In this document: positions 5,855-7,749 of the stretch, piece by piece
Position numbering within the stretch: the first letter of the stretch is position 1
Layout of the letters: each line of letters opens with the position of its first letter
Assembly: GCA_048527645.1 (NCBI GenBank)
Contig: DBGFNI010000060.1
Coordinates: 1 to 7,749 of the forward strand
Length of the DNA stretch: 7,749 bases
Source of the DNA: HGM12669 sp048527645
GTDB lineage: Bacteria; Bacillota; Clostridia; Oscillospirales; CAG-272
Reading direction: 5' to 3'
Notes under the pieces: generated by a model
What the model saw: only the letters and a program-made list of their open reading frames with translations
Database searches by the model: none
Told to the model about the DNA's origin: nothing
Translations under genes and position numbers: made by a program

Positions 5855-6694
5855 TCAAGCGATCGGGGTACCGGGGGTGCCGATGAGAAAGGTCGCGGTG
5901 CCGGTGCAGGTGATTTGCGTCGGTGCGGCGATGTGCACGCAGGTGCCGCGCCGAACGGGAAGAACACTGTCCCGATCGGACAAAACGGCTTGTCCGTCGA
6001 TGCAGAACCACTGGTTTTCTGCGCTGTCAGTGCGCACGCTCTGATCGGAGAGGGTGCGCAGAGAAGCGGAAAAGTGCGGTGTGCAGCACAGCCCCGTATC
6101 GCTGGAGGCGAAAGTCAGGGCGCGCAGCGCCTCGGGTGCGTAATGCCGGTACGCGCGTACGGCGTCCCGGATATGCAGCGCGCGCCGCTTGCCGTCGGCG
6201 TCCGTGCGGTTGTAGTCATACAGGCGGTAGGTAATATCCGCACAGCTTTGCAGCTCCCACAGAACGATTCCGCCGCCGATGGCGTGAATTAAGCCCGGCG
6301 GGATATAAAAACAGTCGCCCTGCCGCACGTTGACCCGGTGCAGCAAGCGCTCCAAAGTTCCGTCTTTTGCCGCTGCCGCGAGCGCTTCGGGGGTTTGCGC
6401 TTCGGCGGTACCCAGATAGAGAAACGCGTCCGGCTGTGCATGAAGAATATACCAAAACTCGCTTTTTTGATCGGGATGCACCTGCAGTGACAGCGGCTGC
6501 GCGCTGTGAATCACCTTGGAGAAAAAGGGCAGGTGGGGGAGCGGATTGTCCGGCGGCAGCGCACCGGGCGCCTCGCCGCACATCCACACCTCGCCGACAG
6601 GCGGCTGTGCGCCGGGGCTGCAATAGCCCAGCTGCATCAGCGCCTCACCGCCCCAAACGGTTCGCCGCCAGAGCGGAAACAGCTCGCGCATCAT
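5855..6694 (-). CDS. manA: Mannose-6-phosphate isomerase, class I, compact form
   Basis: This zinc enzyme interconverts mannose-6-P and fructose-6-P in the cytosol, for mannose use or supply of GDP-mannose precursors. The product is 279 aa, shorter than the roughly 315 aa of the B. subtilis type. The N-terminus shows the family RTVWGGEALMQLGY (11-24) and GEVW (34-37). Expected zinc ligands are present: Gln71 and His73 in LSLQVHPD, Glu79 in SEFWYIL, and His137 in PPGLIHAIGGGIVLWEL. Arg157 in TYRLYDYNR is the expected catalytic arginine. The loop between HPD and the ligand Glu is only 3 residues, where B. subtilis-type enzymes have about 17, and the segment between GEVW and FFSKVI is also short. 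The start is ATG 6694, whose ATGA overlaps the murD stop; a second ATG follows at once (6691). No SD is visible, so translation probably depends on coupling to murD. Confidence 0.9.
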   Translation of the reverse strand: MMRELFPLWRRTVWGGEALMQLGYCSPGAQPPVGEVWMCGEAPGALPPDNPLPHLPFFSKVIHSAQPLSLQVHPDQKSEFWYILHAQPDAFLYLGTAEAQTPEALAAAAKDGTLERLLHRVNVRQGDCFYIPPGLIHAIGGGIVLWELQSCADITYRLYDYNRTDADGKRRALHIRDAVRAYRHYAPEALRALTFASSDTGLCCTPHFSASLRTLSDQSVRTDSAENQWFCIDGQAVLSDRDSVLPVRRGTCVHIAAPTQITCTGTATFLIGTPGTPIA

Positions 6695-7749
6695 AGCTTT
6701 TGCACATGCGCTTTGAAGGTGTTGCCGCGCACCTCAAAATTGGGGAACGCGTCAAAGCTGGCGCATGCCGGCGACAGCAACACGGCGTCGCCGCGCTGTG
6801 CAAGGGCTGCCGCACGGTCGACGGCGGCGTGAAAATCAGGCTCGGTAACGGTGGGAATATTTGCCTGCACAAAGGCGGGGCAGCGCGAGAGCGCTTCGGC
6901 GATTTTCGGCGCAGTGGCGCCGGTGAGGACGACTGCGCGCGCATGCGCGGCAAGCGGTTCACCCAGCGGATCAAAGGGAATGTGCTTGTCATAGCCGCCG
7001 AGAATCACAACCAGCTTTTGCTCCGGGGCAAAGGCGCTGACGGCGGCAATGGTGCGGGTGGGGGAGGAGTCGATGGAACTGTTGTAATATTTCACGCCGT
7101 CCTTTTCCCGCACCAGCTCACACCGATGCTCCACGCCGCTGAAGGTTTTTGCGACGGTGCGAACGGTTTGTGCCGATACCGCGTCCATCGTCATGGCGAT
7201 TGCTGTCATATAGTTTTCCACATTATGATTGCCGGGGAGCAGAATATCGGCGGTGGAAAGAAGCGCTTCTTTCTCTCCGTTCGGATGACAGAGCGTGATC
7301 GTATCCCCGCACAGGGTGACAACCGGCGCGCTGACGGGCTGCGGGCTTTGCGTGCGGGAGAACCAGATGATGTTGTTTTTCCCGCTTTGCTCGCCGATGC
7401 GGCGGGTTATGTCGTTGTCATAATTGAGAATCAGGCGGTCGTCAGCCTGCTGGTTTTGAAAAATATTGCATTTTGCCGCGATATACTCCTCCATGTCGGT
7501 GTGCCAGTTTAAATGATTGGGAGAAAGATTGGTGATCGCGGCGCGGTGCGGCGCGCAGGGCATGGTGTGCAGCTGAAAGCTGGACAGCTCCAGCACCACG
7601 GCGTCCCGGCTGCTGATCTGCGCGATCTGCGGCAGCAGGGGCTTGCCGATGTTCCCGCCGACAAAAACCTGCGCCTGCGGTCTGGTCTTTCGGAATTCTT
7701 CCCGCAGCATCTGATAGCACAGCGTGGTGGTGGTGGTTTTTCCGTCGGA
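6691..7749 (-). CDS. murD: UDP-N-acetylmuramoylalanine--D-glutamate ligase MurD, 5' end missing
   Basis: MurD uses ATP to add D-glutamate to UDP-MurNAc-L-Ala in cytosolic peptidoglycan precursor synthesis. The frame is open to the right edge, giving 352 visible residues of a protein usually near 450; the N-terminal UDP-binding domain is outside. The visible part begins in the P-loop (SDGKTTTT). It continues with LELSSFQLHT, NLSPNHLNWHTDMEEYIAAK (whose Lys, visible residue 92, is the one expected to be carbamylated), PGNHNVEN (171-178), GVEHRCELV, YYNSSIDSSPTRT (220-232), LGGYDKHIPF (249-258) and the C-terminal FPNFEVRGNTFKAHVQKL. These are the standard motifs of the central ATPase and C-terminal ligand domains. 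The internal ATG at 7710 is not the start, since the P-loop lies upstream of it. The stop TGA (6693-6691) overlaps the manA ATG, so the two genes are one operon. The promoter is outside the window. Confidence 0.97.
   Translation of the reverse strand, partial: SDGKTTTTTLCYQMLREEFRKTRPQAQVFVGGNIGKPLLPQIAQISSRDAVVLELSSFQLHTMPCAPHRAAITNLSPNHLNWHTDMEEYIAAKCNIFQNQQADDRLILNYDNDITRRIGEQSGKNNIIWFSRTQSPQPVSAPVVTLCGDTITLCHPNGEKEALLSTADILLPGNHNVENYMTAIAMTMDAVSAQTVRTVAKTFSGVEHRCELVREKDGVKYYNSSIDSSPTRTIAAVSAFAPEQKLVVILGGYDKHIPFDPLGEPLAAHARAVVLTGATAPKIAEALSRCPAFVQANIPTVTEPDFHAAVDRAAALAQRGDAVLLSPACASFDAFPNFEVRGNTFKAHVQKL

Noticed and set aside
5657..6292. 211-codon plus-strand frame after dnaJ
   Set aside because: It runs through the 23-bp terminator hairpin and antisense to manA, with no SD and a composition typical of a shadow frame.
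6700..7512. 270-codon plus-strand frame opposite murD
   Set aside because: It shares murD triplet boundaries and is open only because murD avoids TTA, CTA and TCA codons; murD has clear family motifs throughout.

Overview
The window is ordinary chromosome from a Gram-positive anaerobe-type bacterium, most likely an endospore-forming member of the Clostridia (Oscillospirales/Ruminococcaceae-like). The grounds are the gene order hrcA-grpE-dnaK-dnaJ behind a CIRCE operator, a DnaK of Gram-positive type (617 aa, without the NBD insert of proteobacterial DnaK), clostridial-style MurD motifs, AGGAGG-type ribosome binding sites and moderately high G+C. The genus assignment is inference.

Layout. Positions 1-399 (minus strand) hold the 5' part of an unnamed gene whose product carries a carboxypeptidase-regulatory-like (transthyretin-like) domain. 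It is preceded by a strong SD and a good match to a sporulation sigma-E promoter. Positions 400-661 form a divergent regulatory region. Going rightwards it carries the sigma-E-like promoter, an A/T-rich block, a sigma-A-like promoter and the CIRCE operator. Positions 662-5596 are the class I heat-shock operon: hrcA (repressor), grpE (nucleotide exchange factor), dnaK (Hsp70) and dnaJ (Hsp40). hrcA and grpE overlap by 8 bases. dnaK follows grpE after 96 bases, in which a pyrimidine-rich stretch is complementary to the dnaK SD. dnaK and dnaJ are separated by a perfect 14-bp hairpin with no T-tract. An intrinsic terminator follows dnaJ, and a perfect 23-bp bidirectional hairpin lies between the convergent transcription units. 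Positions 5855-7749 (minus strand) hold murD (5' end outside the window) and a compact class I mannose-6-phosphate isomerase gene, joined by an ATGA overlap.

How it works together. HrcA should repress its own operon by binding CIRCE, which covers about +5 to +31 of the predicted transcript, so the whole DnaK-DnaJ-GrpE machine is under one heat-responsive control. The hairpin and weak SD before dnaJ, and the possible SD-masking stem before dnaK, are candidate extra controls on chaperone stoichiometry. MurD adds D-Glu to UDP-MurNAc-Ala; the coupled isomerase interconverts mannose-6-P and fructose-6-P.

I found no mobile element, CRISPR array, RNA gene or novel multi-gene system. The most interesting items are the sporulation-type promoter divergent from the heat-shock operon, and the two RNA-level structures around dnaK.
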